From the NCBI RefSeq assembly GCF_004361815.1, contig NZ_SNWA01000004.1:248001-312000 (forward strand): a stretch of 64,000 nucleotides of DNA, in the 5' to 3' direction. The DNA is from Paraburkholderia sp. BL10I2N1 (GTDB lineage Bacteria; Pseudomonadota; Gammaproteobacteria; Burkholderiales; Burkholderiaceae). The stretch's first letter is position 1; every line of letters begins with the position of its first letter. Shown in pieces: positions 41,596 through 50,466 of the stretch. The notes below the pieces were generated by a model, which did not search any database, had not been told where the DNA came from, and saw only the letters and a program-made list of their open reading frames with translations. The translations under genes were made by a program, and so were the position numbers.

Positions 41596-43622
41596 GTGTT
41601 GCGCTTCACCTTTGATAGCGCCAGGCGAAGCCTGGGATTGGAGGAAGTCATGTGACGGAAACCAGTCATTGGAATCCAGAGGGTTCGACTCCCTCCCGGC
41701 AAAGGCTAACCACCAGCCGGAAGCAAGCCTTGCATGCGAGTGCGGTAACGCACTACTTGAAGCGTAGGCAGCGGGTACTTAAGCCGTGTGATTGAGCCTC
41801 GATATGAAGTAACCGTTGGTGTCTTCACTTTTCAAATACTGGGGACTGCACTGTGTGAGCCGTAATGGTGAGGCTCGCCAGGCCGACCGGGGTCTGAGAG
41901 CAGGGCAAAGGTACGAGGATGGATTCCCCAGGAACCTGGGAGGTCCTGTGTTCGACCAATCTTGTGCGGCCCTGAGGCACGGGGCGATATAAACCGGGCC
42001 ATACCTTGCGGACCTCTCCGCCGCAGGGAGCAAAACGTGGAGAAGAAGGATTGGAGCGAAGAAGCGAATCCATAAGCGACTTCGTATTCGACACAGGAAG
42101 TCTTAGCGCCCTCGTAGTACTGATGACGCCGGGGAACGCCGCTCAGGCGGACCCGGTCGATGGAAAGGGGGGCGTCGTCGTTGCAGAATCGTTCGTGGGA
42201 AACACGGAGGTGCCTTGAAACCTGAAAGCGTGTCAACGAAACAGGAACGAATAGCCATGCTGGCGAGAAGTAATCCCGAGATGGCGTTCACCTCGTTAAA
42301 TCACAACATCGACTTTGAGTGGGTGAGGTATGCCTACGACTGTACGCGTAAGGATGGTGCAGTCGGCGTCGATGGGCAGTCTGGAGAGGACTATGCGGTG
42401 AATCTTACGCAGAATCTTCTCGGGCTAGTCGACCGGCTCAAGTCAGGCCGCTACCGCGCGCAGCCGGTCCGTCGGCATTTCATCGCCAAGGCGGACGGCG
42501 GTCGTCGCGGGCTCGGTATTCCTTCCTTCGAAGACAAGGTGGCTCAGCGTGCCATCGTCATGCTTCTGGAGCCGATCTATGAACATGACTTTCACGACTG
42601 CTCCTTTGGCTTCAGACCCGGTCGCAGTGCTCACGAGGCGTTGCGTTCTGTGTGGAAGGGAGTTATGTATCGTGGTGGACAGTGGGTGCTCGACGTTGAT
42701 GTTCGGAAATACTTCGACAGCATCGATCGGGCCAAATTGAGAGAGCTTCTCGCCAGACGAGTCACCGATGGCGTGGTAAGAAGATTGATCGACAAGTGGC
42801 TGAAAGCGGGCGTACTGGACGATGGCCAGCTAACGTATCCTGATTCCGGTACCCCCCAGGGCGGGGTGATTTCACCCTGCCTCGCCAACGTGTTTCTGCA
42901 TTATGTTCTGGACGAATGGTTTGCTGCTGAGGTGCAACCGCGCCTTCGCGGTCCGAGCACCCTGGTTCGTTTCGCGGACGACTTTGTCGTGATACTCGCG
43001 CACAAAGACGATGCGGAACGAGTCATGCGGGTGCTGGAAAAGCGACTGGGCAAGTACGGCCTGGAATTGCATCCGGACAAAACCCGGATGATTGATTTCC
43101 GCTTCCAACCGCAATTCGGCCACGATGATGACCAGAAGCCGTTGGCCACGACCTTCAACTTCCTCGGATTCACCCACGTGTGGGTGACTTCGGAGAAGGG
43201 CCGGGCCATGGTGCGGCAATTAACCGCCAAAGATCGCATCGCGCGTACGCTTAAAACGATAAACCAGGTTTGCCGTAGTATGCGGACCAGGCCGCTTCGC
43301 GATCAGCACCGGCGTCTGTGTCGGATGCTCAAGGGGCACTATGCCTACTTCGGCATCAGCGGGAACTATGAGCGCCTGGCGACCCTGCCGTACCAGGTCG
43401 CACGCATCTGGCGAAAGTGGTTATCGCGAAGGTCGAACAAACGCTCTCTGCCATGGGTTGCCTTTGCAGGAATACTCAAACTATTTCCGCTGCCGCAGCC
43501 TCGGATTGTCCATAGCTACGCAAAATCGTGAGCGAATCTGCACGATGAAGAACCGGATGCCTTAATTGGGCTCGTCCGGGACTGTGAGGGGTGAGGGGGG
43601 CGACCTCCTCACCTACTCGGAA
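41596..43622 (+). mobile_element. group II intron with encoded reverse transcriptase (ends approximate)
   Basis: A structured 5' region of about 600 bases precedes the maturase gene, containing the conserved-type stretches GGAAGCAAGCC and TACTTGAAGCGTAGGCAGCG found in group II intron domain I. After the gene, CCGGATGCC-TTAATT-GGGCTCGTCCGG at about 43551-43580 folds as domain V, and GGTGAGG...CCTCACC at about 43589-43613 as domain VI with a candidate branch A. The exact 5' end (a GTG/TTGCGC at 41596-41604) and 3' end (about 43616-43622) are estimates. Confidence 0.75.
42215..43531 (+). CDS. ltrA: group II intron-encoded reverse transcriptase/maturase
   Basis: A 438-residue intron-encoded protein. 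Reverse transcriptase blocks follow in order: VGVDGQSGEDYA, GRRGLGIPSFEDKVAQRAIVMLLEPIYEHDFHDCSFGFRPGRSAHEAL, VLDVDVRKYFDSID, SGTPQGGVISPCLANVFLHYVLD, and the catalytic LVRFADDFVVIL (FADD box). A maturase X domain (RMLKGHYAYFGISGNYERL) ends the protein. There is no HNH endonuclease domain, so insertion would use exposed single-stranded DNA as in endonuclease-less intron classes. The open frame could start at a slightly later Met. Confidence 0.92.
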   Translation: MKPESVSTKQERIAMLARSNPEMAFTSLNHNIDFEWVRYAYDCTRKDGAVGVDGQSGEDYAVNLTQNLLGLVDRLKSGRYRAQPVRRHFIAKADGGRRGLGIPSFEDKVAQRAIVMLLEPIYEHDFHDCSFGFRPGRSAHEALRSVWKGVMYRGGQWVLDVDVRKYFDSIDRAKLRELLARRVTDGVVRRLIDKWLKAGVLDDGQLTYPDSGTPQGGVISPCLANVFLHYVLDEWFAAEVQPRLRGPSTLVRFADDFVVILAHKDDAERVMRVLEKRLGKYGLELHPDKTRMIDFRFQPQFGHDDDQKPLATTFNFLGFTHVWVTSEKGRAMVRQLTAKDRIARTLKTINQVCRSMRTRPLRDQHRRLCRMLKGHYAYFGISGNYERLATLPYQVARIWRKWLSRRSNKRSLPWVAFAGILKLFPLPQPRIVHSYAKS

Positions 43623-43955
43623 ACCGCCCTATCACACGTCGCGATTCCGTTCCCGATAACGGACGCGCTTTATGGCATCGCACCGAACGACAAGGAAGAT
43701 TTCAATGAGAACCTCGGCACGCTCGCACCGCGCGGCGAACGCGGCACGCTGATTCTCACGCTCGACTCGATGTTCCGGATCACATCGAATCTGTTCTTCC
43801 CTTATGTGTTGCAACGTATCAACGAAGGCATTGGCAAGATGCCGGGTCCAGTCATCAGGTTACCTAAGCGAACTCACGAAACCGCCGCCGAGTTGCCAGA
43901 CGAAACGGCCGACGCGTTACCCGAGCCCGAAGAGATTGGGTCCGATGCGCCGTAG
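43623..43955 (+). pseudogene. C-terminal fragment, possibly of an alpha/beta-hydrolase-like protein
   Basis: Directly after the intron, one phase reads HVAIPFPITDALYGIAPNDKEDFNENLGTLAPRGERGTLILTLDSMFRITSNLFFPYVLQRINEG and an acidic tail to a stop. It looks like the last 110 residues of a larger secreted or hydrolytic enzyme, without a start codon of its own. The family is a guess from general shape. The missing front part was probably lost together with IS30/intron arrivals. Confidence 0.45.
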
Positions 43956-44014
43956 CCGGTCGAGATTCGAGCCGAGCGTGCCCGCGCCGACCACGGGCCC
44001 GGTTCTCGTGTGAG

Positions 44015-45199
44015 CTACGGCTGATAAGACGGATCGACGATCGTCCAGAAGGCCGCTTTCGCCTGCAGATTGGCTTCGAAGAGTAGCGGTAGATTGGTGC
44101 GCGGCACCGGCGTCGAAGTCAGCCATGTATGCTTGTCCGAATAGCCCCACAGCGTCACGGCCTTAATGCTCGGCTCGTGTTCGAACAGATCGAACACCGC
44201 GCGATAGCGCTGCGCCTGTGCACGCATCACGTCGTTGGGCACCGGCTGGCCGAGATCGGGAAGACATGCATGCGGATTGCTCCAGCATTCGCCCGAGTCG
44301 GTATAGAGACTCACGTCAAGCTCCGTTACCTGGTTCTCGAGTCCAAGCGCCGCGACATCGTCGAAAGCCTGCTTGATGTTCGGCAGCGGCGGCCAGTTGA
44401 CGCTGATATGCATCTGATGCCCGACGCCGTCGATCGGCACGCCCTGAGCACGCAACTTGCGGATCACGGAGAGCAGCTTCGCACGTTTGCCCGCATCGTC
44501 CGTGTTGTAGTCGTTGATATAGAGCTTGGCGTTCGGGTCCGCCGCCCGTGCCGCACGGAACGCGATCGCAATGTAGTCCTTGCCTAGCGCGCGATACCAC
44601 GGACTGTCTTCACGATCGACCTGATGCGGGTCGTCGCTGATGACTTCGTTGACCACGTCCCACGCATAGACCTTGCCACGGAAGTGTGTGACGACGTCTG
44701 TTACATATCGGCGCAGCCGCGCCGCGACGATGTCGCGATAGTGCGGATCGTTGGGGTCGCCGGCAAAGAACCAGTCCGGCGCTTCTGTCCAGTCGCCGCT
44801 CTTGAAGTGCCAAACGAGCGTGTGGCCTCGCACCGCGATGGCATGTGCCTGCGCGAACGCGACAATCTCGTCAGCCGGCACGAAGTTGTATTTGCCTTCC
44901 GCGACACCGATCGTGCCCGGCTTCATCTTGTTCTCAGCGGTCAGGCTGGAAAACTGCGCGGCCAGCAGCGCGGCGTCGGCGGGACTGGTTATCGAGTCCG
45001 GCTCGATCGCCGCGCCGACCTTGAAGTGCGCGGCCATCACGCTTCTCAATTGCGGCGGTGCTTCCGCGGGCGCCGTTGCAAGCGGCGGACCGTCGTGAGC
45101 GAGCGGCGTGTGGCTGCTCATGCAGCCTGCGGCCCAGACCGCCGAACAGAGCGTCGCGGCCATGTAGAACAGGCGTACCGAGGTACGTCGAGTGCGCAT
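44015..45199 (-). CDS. GH10 endo-1,4-beta-xylanase lipoprotein
   Basis: A 394-residue glycoside hydrolase family 10 enzyme cutting xylan backbones. The acid/base Glu185 is in AWDVVNEVI and the nucleophile Glu293 in VTELDVSLY; the TLVWHFKSGDW and INDYNTDD blocks are the usual sugar-binding loops. The N-terminus (LFYMAATLCSAVWAAGC26) has a lipobox, so it is probably anchored to a membrane as a lipoprotein. GAAAGCGCTTTC and TAACGGTACCGGTAA operators lie just upstream, linking it to the two LacI regulators in this window. Confidence 0.93.
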   Translation of the reverse strand: MRTRRTSVRLFYMAATLCSAVWAAGCMSSHTPLAHDGPPLATAPAEAPPQLRSVMAAHFKVGAAIEPDSITSPADAALLAAQFSSLTAENKMKPGTIGVAEGKYNFVPADEIVAFAQAHAIAVRGHTLVWHFKSGDWTEAPDWFFAGDPNDPHYRDIVAARLRRYVTDVVTHFRGKVYAWDVVNEVISDDPHQVDREDSPWYRALGKDYIAIAFRAARAADPNAKLYINDYNTDDAGKRAKLLSVIRKLRAQGVPIDGVGHQMHISVNWPPLPNIKQAFDDVAALGLENQVTELDVSLYTDSGECWSNPHACLPDLGQPVPNDVMRAQAQRYRAVFDLFEHEPSIKAVTLWGYSDKHTWLTSTPVPRTNLPLLFEANLQAKAAFWTIVDPSYQP

Positions 45200-45231
45200 C
45201 TTTTGTCTCCTTGACGTGAGGGTTTTTCTTT

Positions 45232-45268
45232 GAAAGCGCTTTCTACCTTCTTATAACGGTACCGGTAA
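45232..45268. promoter_or_regulatory. two LacI-type operators upstream of the xylanase
   Basis: A perfect palindrome GAAAGCGCTTTC lies at 45232-45243, and a second, different palindrome-like site TAACGGTACCGGTAA at 45254-45268. The first matches sites before lacI-1 (47842), the binding-protein gene (48983) and the porin (46346). The second resembles TAACGTTACCGGTT at 57591-57604 near the second lacI. So the xylanase promoter may take input from both repressors. Inferred from sequence match. Confidence 0.7.
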
Positions 45269-45522
45269 CAAAGAATCTTAAGCAACGACTGTAGCGATCG
45301 CTACGCGGGGTTTACCTGACTTATTCAACGATGCAATCGACGTGGCGCCATGGGCAATCTGGTCGAACGTAGCCCTGTGCCGTTGGCGCTTTCTCGTGCG
45401 GCGCGCACGGGCGTTGGCGATTGGAGCGCGACACGCTATATACCGGCGCATCGCACGGAATGCGGACAGAAAAGCGCGAGCGGTCGGTTCGAGCGTCGAC
45501 CGCGCGGCGCTCTGGTTTGATT

Positions 45523-45834
45523 TCAACGTGCGTTCAACGAGCCACCGTCGGGCGCCAGCCAGTTGTCCACCGAGGTGACACCGGGCACCGACCTCGCACT
45601 CTGTTCGGCAAGCGCGACATGTTCTCGCTGTTGCACCCATCCGATCAGCGAGACCTGTCCCGACCGGGCAAAGACAGTTACATGAGACATCCCGACGCCG
45701 GCGCGCGCAGCCGCGACGCGCACGTTATGGACGAGTTGTTGGTCAGTGACCTGCGAATCGCTTTGGGCATGCACTGCCGGGGCGATTGCGCTGGAAATCA
45801 GCAATACGAGTGTGGACACAATGGCTGTTTTCAC
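45523..45834 (-). CDS. periplasmic BON-domain protein
   Basis: A 103-residue protein from GTG 45834, which has AGGAGG four bases upstream. A Sec signal (VKTAIVSTLVLLISSAIAPAVHA) precedes one BON domain: DQQLVHNVRVAAARAGVGMSHVTVFARSGQVSLIGWVQQREHVALAEQSARSVPGVTSVDNWL. BON proteins bind phospholipid and help keep the envelope stable under osmotic stress. The open frame to 46023 extends beyond the signal and is not used. No link to the neighbouring xylanase is evident. Confidence 0.8.
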   Translation of the reverse strand: MKTAIVSTLVLLISSAIAPAVHAQSDSQVTDQQLVHNVRVAAARAGVGMSHVTVFARSGQVSLIGWVQQREHVALAEQSARSVPGVTSVDNWLAPDGGSLNAR

Positions 45835-46345
45835 GATACCTCCTTGCACAAAAGCAAATGCGCCGGCGAATTCCGGCAGCAAGTCTTCCGGTCCGACTCG
45901 ATGAGGGGCCGGGGAAGAGGATGAGACAAAACCTGCGCACTGCTCGGATATCCATCGTGTATGGATGGCGCAACTGGGGTTTTGTCGGCCGGAACAGTGG
46001 GCCGCCTTGCAATCGCCCGGCAAAAATGCTTGAGTGGTCGTCGTGTCCGAGCGCGGCTTGCTTCGCCGCGTCGTATGAATTGATGATAGTCCGGAATTTC
46101 GGCGCGTGCTGGCAGCGAGTGAGGGCCTGGCTCAGAAACTGGGCATTTCGGCTCGTTGCATCTGTGCAACATCAAAATCGGTTTTGCACCGTCATTCGAC
46201 CGACTCCTCGCGTCTTGCGAACCCGCATCGAGGCAATGCGGGCGTCTTTGCTGTTTTTATGCGCATGGACTCAAACGGATCTCCCAGGAAGATGACCACA
46301 ACGTGATGGTCACAAAGCGTGTGCTACTTCGCCATTGAATCGCGT
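45835..46345. other. intergenic region upstream of the BON gene and porin
   Basis: About 510 bases. Plus frames such as 45786-46295 and minus frames such as 45831-46175 overlap and show no family pattern or ribosome site. It contains the BON gene promoter on one side and leads to the LacI-type site before the porin on the other. Confidence 0.4.
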
Positions 46346-46358
46346 GCAAGCGCTTTCA
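46346..46358. promoter_or_regulatory. LacI-type operator upstream of the porin
   Basis: GCAAGCGCTTTCA contains the same AAGCGCTT core as the three other GAAAGCGCTTTC-type sites in this locus, with one mismatched outer base on the left. It lies about 165 bases before the porin start, suggesting that the porin belongs to the same sugar-inducible regulon. Confidence 0.65.
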
Positions 46359-46520
46359 GCAGCAGCGTTTTCCCTGACACACGAGATCGATACGTAGCGC
46401 AAAACCCATCTCTATAATCGCCTCGAAATGTGTAGCGGGCATTTCAGCGAAGCGGGGGGCGTGCGACGCAACGAACACCCCGAGCGGCTTGGAGACGCCA
46501 AACTCTATATAGGATATCTA

Positions 46521-47672
46521 ATGAAAAAAGAAGTCTTTGCTTTGTCCATGATGGCAGCTGCGACGATGGCCCATGCGCAGAGCAGCGTCACACTATACGG
46601 TCGTATCGACAACGGCATCCAATACGAGACCGGCCTTCCGGGCGGGCACGCGTGGAGCGCCCAGAGCGGCGACTGGGGTTGCTCGTGGTTCGGGCTGCAG
46701 GGCTCTGAAGATCTGGGCGGCGGCACGAAATCGGTCTTCCAGCTGGAAGGGCAGTTGAATACGATGACCGGCGCGTCGGCCGGCAACCTGTTCGGCCGTC
46801 ACGCAACCATCGGGGTCACCAACGACAAGTTCGGTCTCTTCAAGATCGGTAATCTTGGCGCGGGTGAACTGGCGCAGGACAGCTGGGGCACGGACCCGCA
46901 GTTGATGCAGCGCTACGCAATCTCGACGCTGGTGCGCGGCCGTAACTGGACGAGCACCAGCAACGGCGCGGAATATAACTCGCCGGTTCTGTTCGGTGGC
47001 CTCGTCCTCAAGGGACAATATTCGCTCACCAACAACACCCATTGGAACTCGGCGCCAGTCAACTCTGCAGGTGTTCCCACCGGCCAAGGCCGTACCAATG
47101 CGGTCGAAGGTATTTACACGTGGGGCGGTGGCGATTTTCGCGTGATCTATGACGAGGTCCGCGGTGCCGACGGTTCGTTCAACAACGTCTACTCGGCTTC
47201 CCGTATGGTTCTCGCTGGCGGTACCTATAACATCGGTCCGGTGCGGCTTTACGCTGGTTACCAGCACATGAGCGCACCTAGCGCGACCAACGCGAGCATG
47301 GGCGTCACCGACGCATCGCAACCGGCCGGTGTGAGCGCACCGACCACGGTCGATCACGAATGGTTCGGTGCCGAGTGGCAGGCGACCAATGCCACGGCTG
47401 TCACCGGCGCGGTCTACCACGCGAACGCGAACCATGGCAACGGCAACGCGACGCTGTTCACGCTCGCGGCGACGTATGCGCTGTCCAAGCGGACCTTCGT
47501 CTATATGGAAGCGGGCTACGTCCACAACAGCTCGACTTCGAATATCAACTTGGGCAATGGCTCGTACGGCAACAACAACTTCAACCCGGTGACTGGCACG
47601 TCGTCTAACAGCAACCCGAACTACGGTCAGAGCCAGACGGGTGTGTTCGCCGGCATCATGACGATGTTCTGA
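46521..47672 (+). CDS. Gram-negative porin of the polysaccharide locus
   Basis: A 383-residue outer-membrane porin. MKKEVFALSMMAAATMAHA is the signal peptide; QSSVTLYGRIDNGIQYETG is the conserved first strand and the chain ends in TGVFAGIMTMF with terminal Phe. AGGA lies before ATG 46521. The open frame from 46428 is not used. The operator 165 bases upstream and its position between the xylanase and the ABC transporter suggest uptake of oligosaccharides made by the xylanase. Confidence 0.9.
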   Translation: MKKEVFALSMMAAATMAHAQSSVTLYGRIDNGIQYETGLPGGHAWSAQSGDWGCSWFGLQGSEDLGGGTKSVFQLEGQLNTMTGASAGNLFGRHATIGVTNDKFGLFKIGNLGAGELAQDSWGTDPQLMQRYAISTLVRGRNWTSTSNGAEYNSPVLFGGLVLKGQYSLTNNTHWNSAPVNSAGVPTGQGRTNAVEGIYTWGGGDFRVIYDEVRGADGSFNNVYSASRMVLAGGTYNIGPVRLYAGYQHMSAPSATNASMGVTDASQPAGVSAPTTVDHEWFGAEWQATNATAVTGAVYHANANHGNGNATLFTLAATYALSKRTFVYMEAGYVHNSSTSNINLGNGSYGNNNFNPVTGTSSNSNPNYGQSQTGVFAGIMTMF

Positions 47673-47746
47673 GCCGGGGTTGGTTTAACCAGCAATCGTA
47701 GTGATCTCCGTAGCTTTGGTACTGCTTAATTCTCTTTCATAGAGAG

Positions 47747-47791
47747 GCCGGTGCGACGCCTCCTCCACCCTCGTCGCACTGGCTGCTTTTT
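47747..47791 (+). terminator. rho-independent terminator after the porin
   Basis: GCCGGTGCGACG (47747-47758) and CGTCGCACTGGC (47772-47783) pair along almost their whole length (one G-T pair) across a 13-base loop, followed by GCTTTTT. Confidence 0.8.
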
Positions 47792-47841
47792 CAGCTGCTA
47801 ATTCCGGACTTCATGCAGCACGGCATTTGACTTACACATTT

Positions 47842-47857
47842 TTGAAAGTGCTTTCAA
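47842..47857. promoter_or_regulatory. LacI-type operator in the lacI-1 promoter
   Basis: TTGAAAGTGCTTTCAA, a near-perfect 16-bp palindrome, lies 20 bases before ATG 47877. It would allow autorepression by the LacI protein encoded next. Confidence 0.8.
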
Positions 47858-47876
47858 GAAAGTATTGACGCAGACC

Positions 47877-48929
47877 ATGACCGACGATGGCACCAATCCA
47901 CCCAATGTGACACTCGAGGAAATCGCGCGGGCAGCCGGCGTTTCCCCCAGCACCGTGTCGCGCATCCTGAATGGATCGGCGCGGGTGCTGCCTGAGAAGC
48001 GGCGGGCAGTGGAGGAGGCGATCGCGCGGTTCAACTATCGGCCGAACGTGCTGGCCCGCAGCCTGGCGAGCGGCAAAACCAACACCATCGGCGTGTTGAC
48101 GCAAACGGTGTCCAGTCCGTTTTACGCGGAGTGGCTGCGTGGTATCGAAGACGGGCTTTTGGAGCCGGGTTTTACGGCGCTCTTTGTCAGCAGCCGCTGG
48201 AACGTCAACGACGAAAAGTCGCGCATGGAGGAATTCATTGCGCGCCGGGTCGACGGGATCATCCTGTTGCATGCCCAACTCGACGAGCCGTCGCTCATCG
48301 AGTATTCACGGCATGCGCCGTTGCTCGTGCTTGGGCGCTCCGTGCAAAACACTGGGTCCCTCGTGGGCTTGCCGATCGACAACCTGCAAGGTGCGCGTGA
48401 TGCTACCCGCCACCTGATCGAGCAGGGTCATCGCGAGATCGTTTTCATCGCGGGACCGCCGAATCACGAGGATGCCATCGAGCGGATGGACGGCTACCGG
48501 TTGGCGCTCGAGGAAGCGGGCATCGGCTTTGACCGTGATCGCGTCGAGCAGGGCGACTATCTGGAGACGGGCGGACTGGCGGCCATGGAGCGACTGTTGA
48601 CGCGGGACCTATCGTTTAGCGCGGTCTTCTGTGCGAACGACCAGACCGCCTACGGCGCGCGTCTCGCGCTGTTTCGCCATGGGCTGCGCGTGCCCGACGA
48701 TATTTCGCTGGTGGGCTTCGACGATCTGCCCACGTCGTCGTATATGACGCCGCCGTTGACGACGGTCCGCCAGCCCACTTACGAAATCGGCCGGCTCGCG
48801 GCGCAGGGAATCGTGCGGATGATCCGCAAGACGTCGATTGCGCTGAGTCCGATTCCGCTCACGCTGGTGACGCGCGAAACCACGCGTCGCAACGAGCCGA
48901 CATCTACGCCAAAGGATTCGCGTGCCTAG
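47877..48929 (+). CDS. LacI family transcriptional regulator 1
   Basis: A 350-residue regulator. DNA-binding domain: VTLEEIARAAGVSPSTVSRILNGSARVLPEKRRAVEEAIARFNYRPNVLARSLASGKT, including the hinge helix. The sugar-binding domain ends with DDISLVGFDDLPTSSYMTPPLTTVRQP as in the CcpA/PurR type. The frame is open from TTG 47865; ATG 47877 is preferred. The TTGAAAGTGCTTTCAA operator overlaps its promoter, and related GAAAGCGCTTTC sites before the xylanase, porin and binding-protein genes define its probable regulon. The inducer is probably xylo- or cello-oligosaccharide. Confidence 0.9.
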   Translation: MTDDGTNPPNVTLEEIARAAGVSPSTVSRILNGSARVLPEKRRAVEEAIARFNYRPNVLARSLASGKTNTIGVLTQTVSSPFYAEWLRGIEDGLLEPGFTALFVSSRWNVNDEKSRMEEFIARRVDGIILLHAQLDEPSLIEYSRHAPLLVLGRSVQNTGSLVGLPIDNLQGARDATRHLIEQGHREIVFIAGPPNHEDAIERMDGYRLALEEAGIGFDRDRVEQGDYLETGGLAAMERLLTRDLSFSAVFCANDQTAYGARLALFRHGLRVPDDISLVGFDDLPTSSYMTPPLTTVRQPTYEIGRLAAQGIVRMIRKTSIALSPIPLTLVTRETTRRNEPTSTPKDSRA

Positions 48930-48982
48930 TCATCGGGGAGCCGAGCGGCACGGCCCGCAGGCGGCATTTTTTTGTCATCACG

Positions 48983-48996
48983 TGAAAGCGCTTTCA
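48983..48996. promoter_or_regulatory. LacI-type operator before the first sugar-binding protein
   Basis: TGAAAGCGCTTTCA, a perfect 14-bp palindrome, 129 bases before ATG 49125. It is the strongest copy of the locus motif and lies at the head of the binding protein, permease, glucosidase and ATPase operon. Confidence 0.8.
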
Positions 48997-49124
48997 AACA
49001 TGAGTTTCAAACAGTGGTAACAAGGTCGCAGGGAAACAGTAGTGACGAAGCAGCAAGAAGTAACCGGGAAGTAACCGGACGCAATCGAAACGCAATCCAC
49101 GAACGGTTCAACAGGAGACGAATA

Positions 49125-50372
49125 ATGAAATTCCGCTTTTCAGGTCCTGCCGCTGCAGTCCTGCTCAGCTTCGCGGCGGTCGCCGCCCATGCCAACACCA
49201 CGTTGACGGTCGCGGTGTTCCCTAAGCTGGATCAAGAGATCAAGGATGCCATTCCCGCGTGGAAAAAGCTGCATCCTGATGTCGATATCAAGGTGTCGGC
49301 GCTGGCGATTGGCGACCACCACAACGCGATGACGACCGCACTCGCCACCAGTTCCGACCTGCCCGACGTGATGGCGGTCGAAGTCGGCTTTATCGGCCGG
49401 TTCGCGGCGGGCGGCGGTCTCGAGGATCTGTCGAAGCCACCGTACAACGCGGGCCAATACAAGAACCAGTTCATTCGCTATACGTTCGCGCAAGCGACCA
49501 CGCAGGATGGCGCGATTGTCGGCATGCCGGCGGACATCGGACCGGGCACGCTGTTCTATCGCAAGGACATCCTCGACAAGGCGAGCGTCACCGAAGCCGA
49601 TCTGACCAAATCATGGGACTCGTATCTGGCCGCCGGACAGAAGATCAAGGAGGCAACTGGCTCCTATCTGATGGCTTCGGCGCGCGATATCGAGGATATC
49701 TATATTCGCGCCGACCTGAAGGAAGGCGACGGCGTCTACTTCGACAAGGCCGGCAATCCGGTCGTGACCTCGGCGCGTTTCGTGAACGCGTTCCGGCTCG
49801 CGAAGAAGGCGCGTGATCTGGGCCTCGACGCGAAGATCTCGCCGTGGTCGAACGAATGGGCCGAGGGTTTCAAGCGCGGCACCATCTCGACGCAGATGAT
49901 GGGTGCGTGGCTGGGCGGTCACCTCTCGTCGTGGATCGCGCCGGACACGAAAGGCTTGTGGCGCGCGGCCAACCTGCCGAACGACGCGTACGCGTCTTTC
50001 GGCGGCACGTTCTATTCGATTCCGGTGAAGGCGGCCCAGAAGCCGATGTCGTGGGAGTTCATCAAGTTCCTGACGACCCGCCAGGACACCCAGCTCGCTT
50101 CGTTCCGCTCGATCGATGCGTTCCCCGCACTGCTGTCCGCGCAGAACGACGGCTTCTTTGCTGAGCCCGTGTCGTTCCTTGGCGATGAAAAGGCGCGTCT
50201 GATCTGGCGCGATGCCGCGAGCCACATTCCGGCGATTCAGCGCAGCAAGTACGACCAGGTCGCCGAGGAAGCGGTCCATTCGGCGCTCGACAAGGTGGTC
50301 GACAACAACGAGGACATCGAGACGGCGCTTAAGGAAGCGCAGGACCAGATCGCGCATCGCGTCCGGCGTTGA
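49125..50372 (+). CDS. ABC transporter sugar-binding protein 1
   Basis: A 415-residue periplasmic binding protein of the family 1 extracellular solute-binding type. Signal FSGPAAAVLLSFAAVAAHA, mature start NTTLTVAVFPKLDQEI. Typical segments include DVMAVEVGFIGRFAAGGGLEDL and GTLFYRKDILDKA, and a late domain with GTFYSIPVKAAQKPMSWEFIKFL. ACAGGAGACG precedes ATG 49125; the longer frame is not used. It feeds the two permeases downstream. A 25-bp perfect hairpin follows its stop, probably keeping its mRNA abundant. Confidence 0.9.
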   Translation: MKFRFSGPAAAVLLSFAAVAAHANTTLTVAVFPKLDQEIKDAIPAWKKLHPDVDIKVSALAIGDHHNAMTTALATSSDLPDVMAVEVGFIGRFAAGGGLEDLSKPPYNAGQYKNQFIRYTFAQATTQDGAIVGMPADIGPGTLFYRKDILDKASVTEADLTKSWDSYLAAGQKIKEATGSYLMASARDIEDIYIRADLKEGDGVYFDKAGNPVVTSARFVNAFRLAKKARDLGLDAKISPWSNEWAEGFKRGTISTQMMGAWLGGHLSSWIAPDTKGLWRAANLPNDAYASFGGTFYSIPVKAAQKPMSWEFIKFLTTRQDTQLASFRSIDAFPALLSAQNDGFFAEPVSFLGDEKARLIWRDAASHIPAIQRSKYDQVAEEAVHSALDKVVDNNEDIETALKEAQDQIAHRVRR

Positions 50373-50379
50373 TGAAAAG

Positions 50380-50404
50380 AGTACGGCGCGGCCCGCGCCG
50401 TACT
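50380..50404 (+). promoter_or_regulatory. mRNA-stabilising hairpin between binding protein and permeases
   Basis: AGTACGGCGCGG and CCGCGCCGTACT pair exactly around a single C, seven bases after the binding-protein stop, with no T tract. Such intercistronic hairpins in ABC operons protect the upstream mRNA, so that binding protein is made in excess over permease. Function inferred. Confidence 0.65.
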
Positions 50405-50466
50405 GAAGTTTGCAATAGCGTAGCCGGTGCCAGTTGCCGGCTACGCACGACTGGACGGAGTTCCTG

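Noticed and set aside
41670..41700. tRNA-like T-arm (GAGGGTTCGACTCCCTC)
   Set aside because: No acceptor, D or anticodon arms in register around it; it lies in the structured 5' part of the group II intron.
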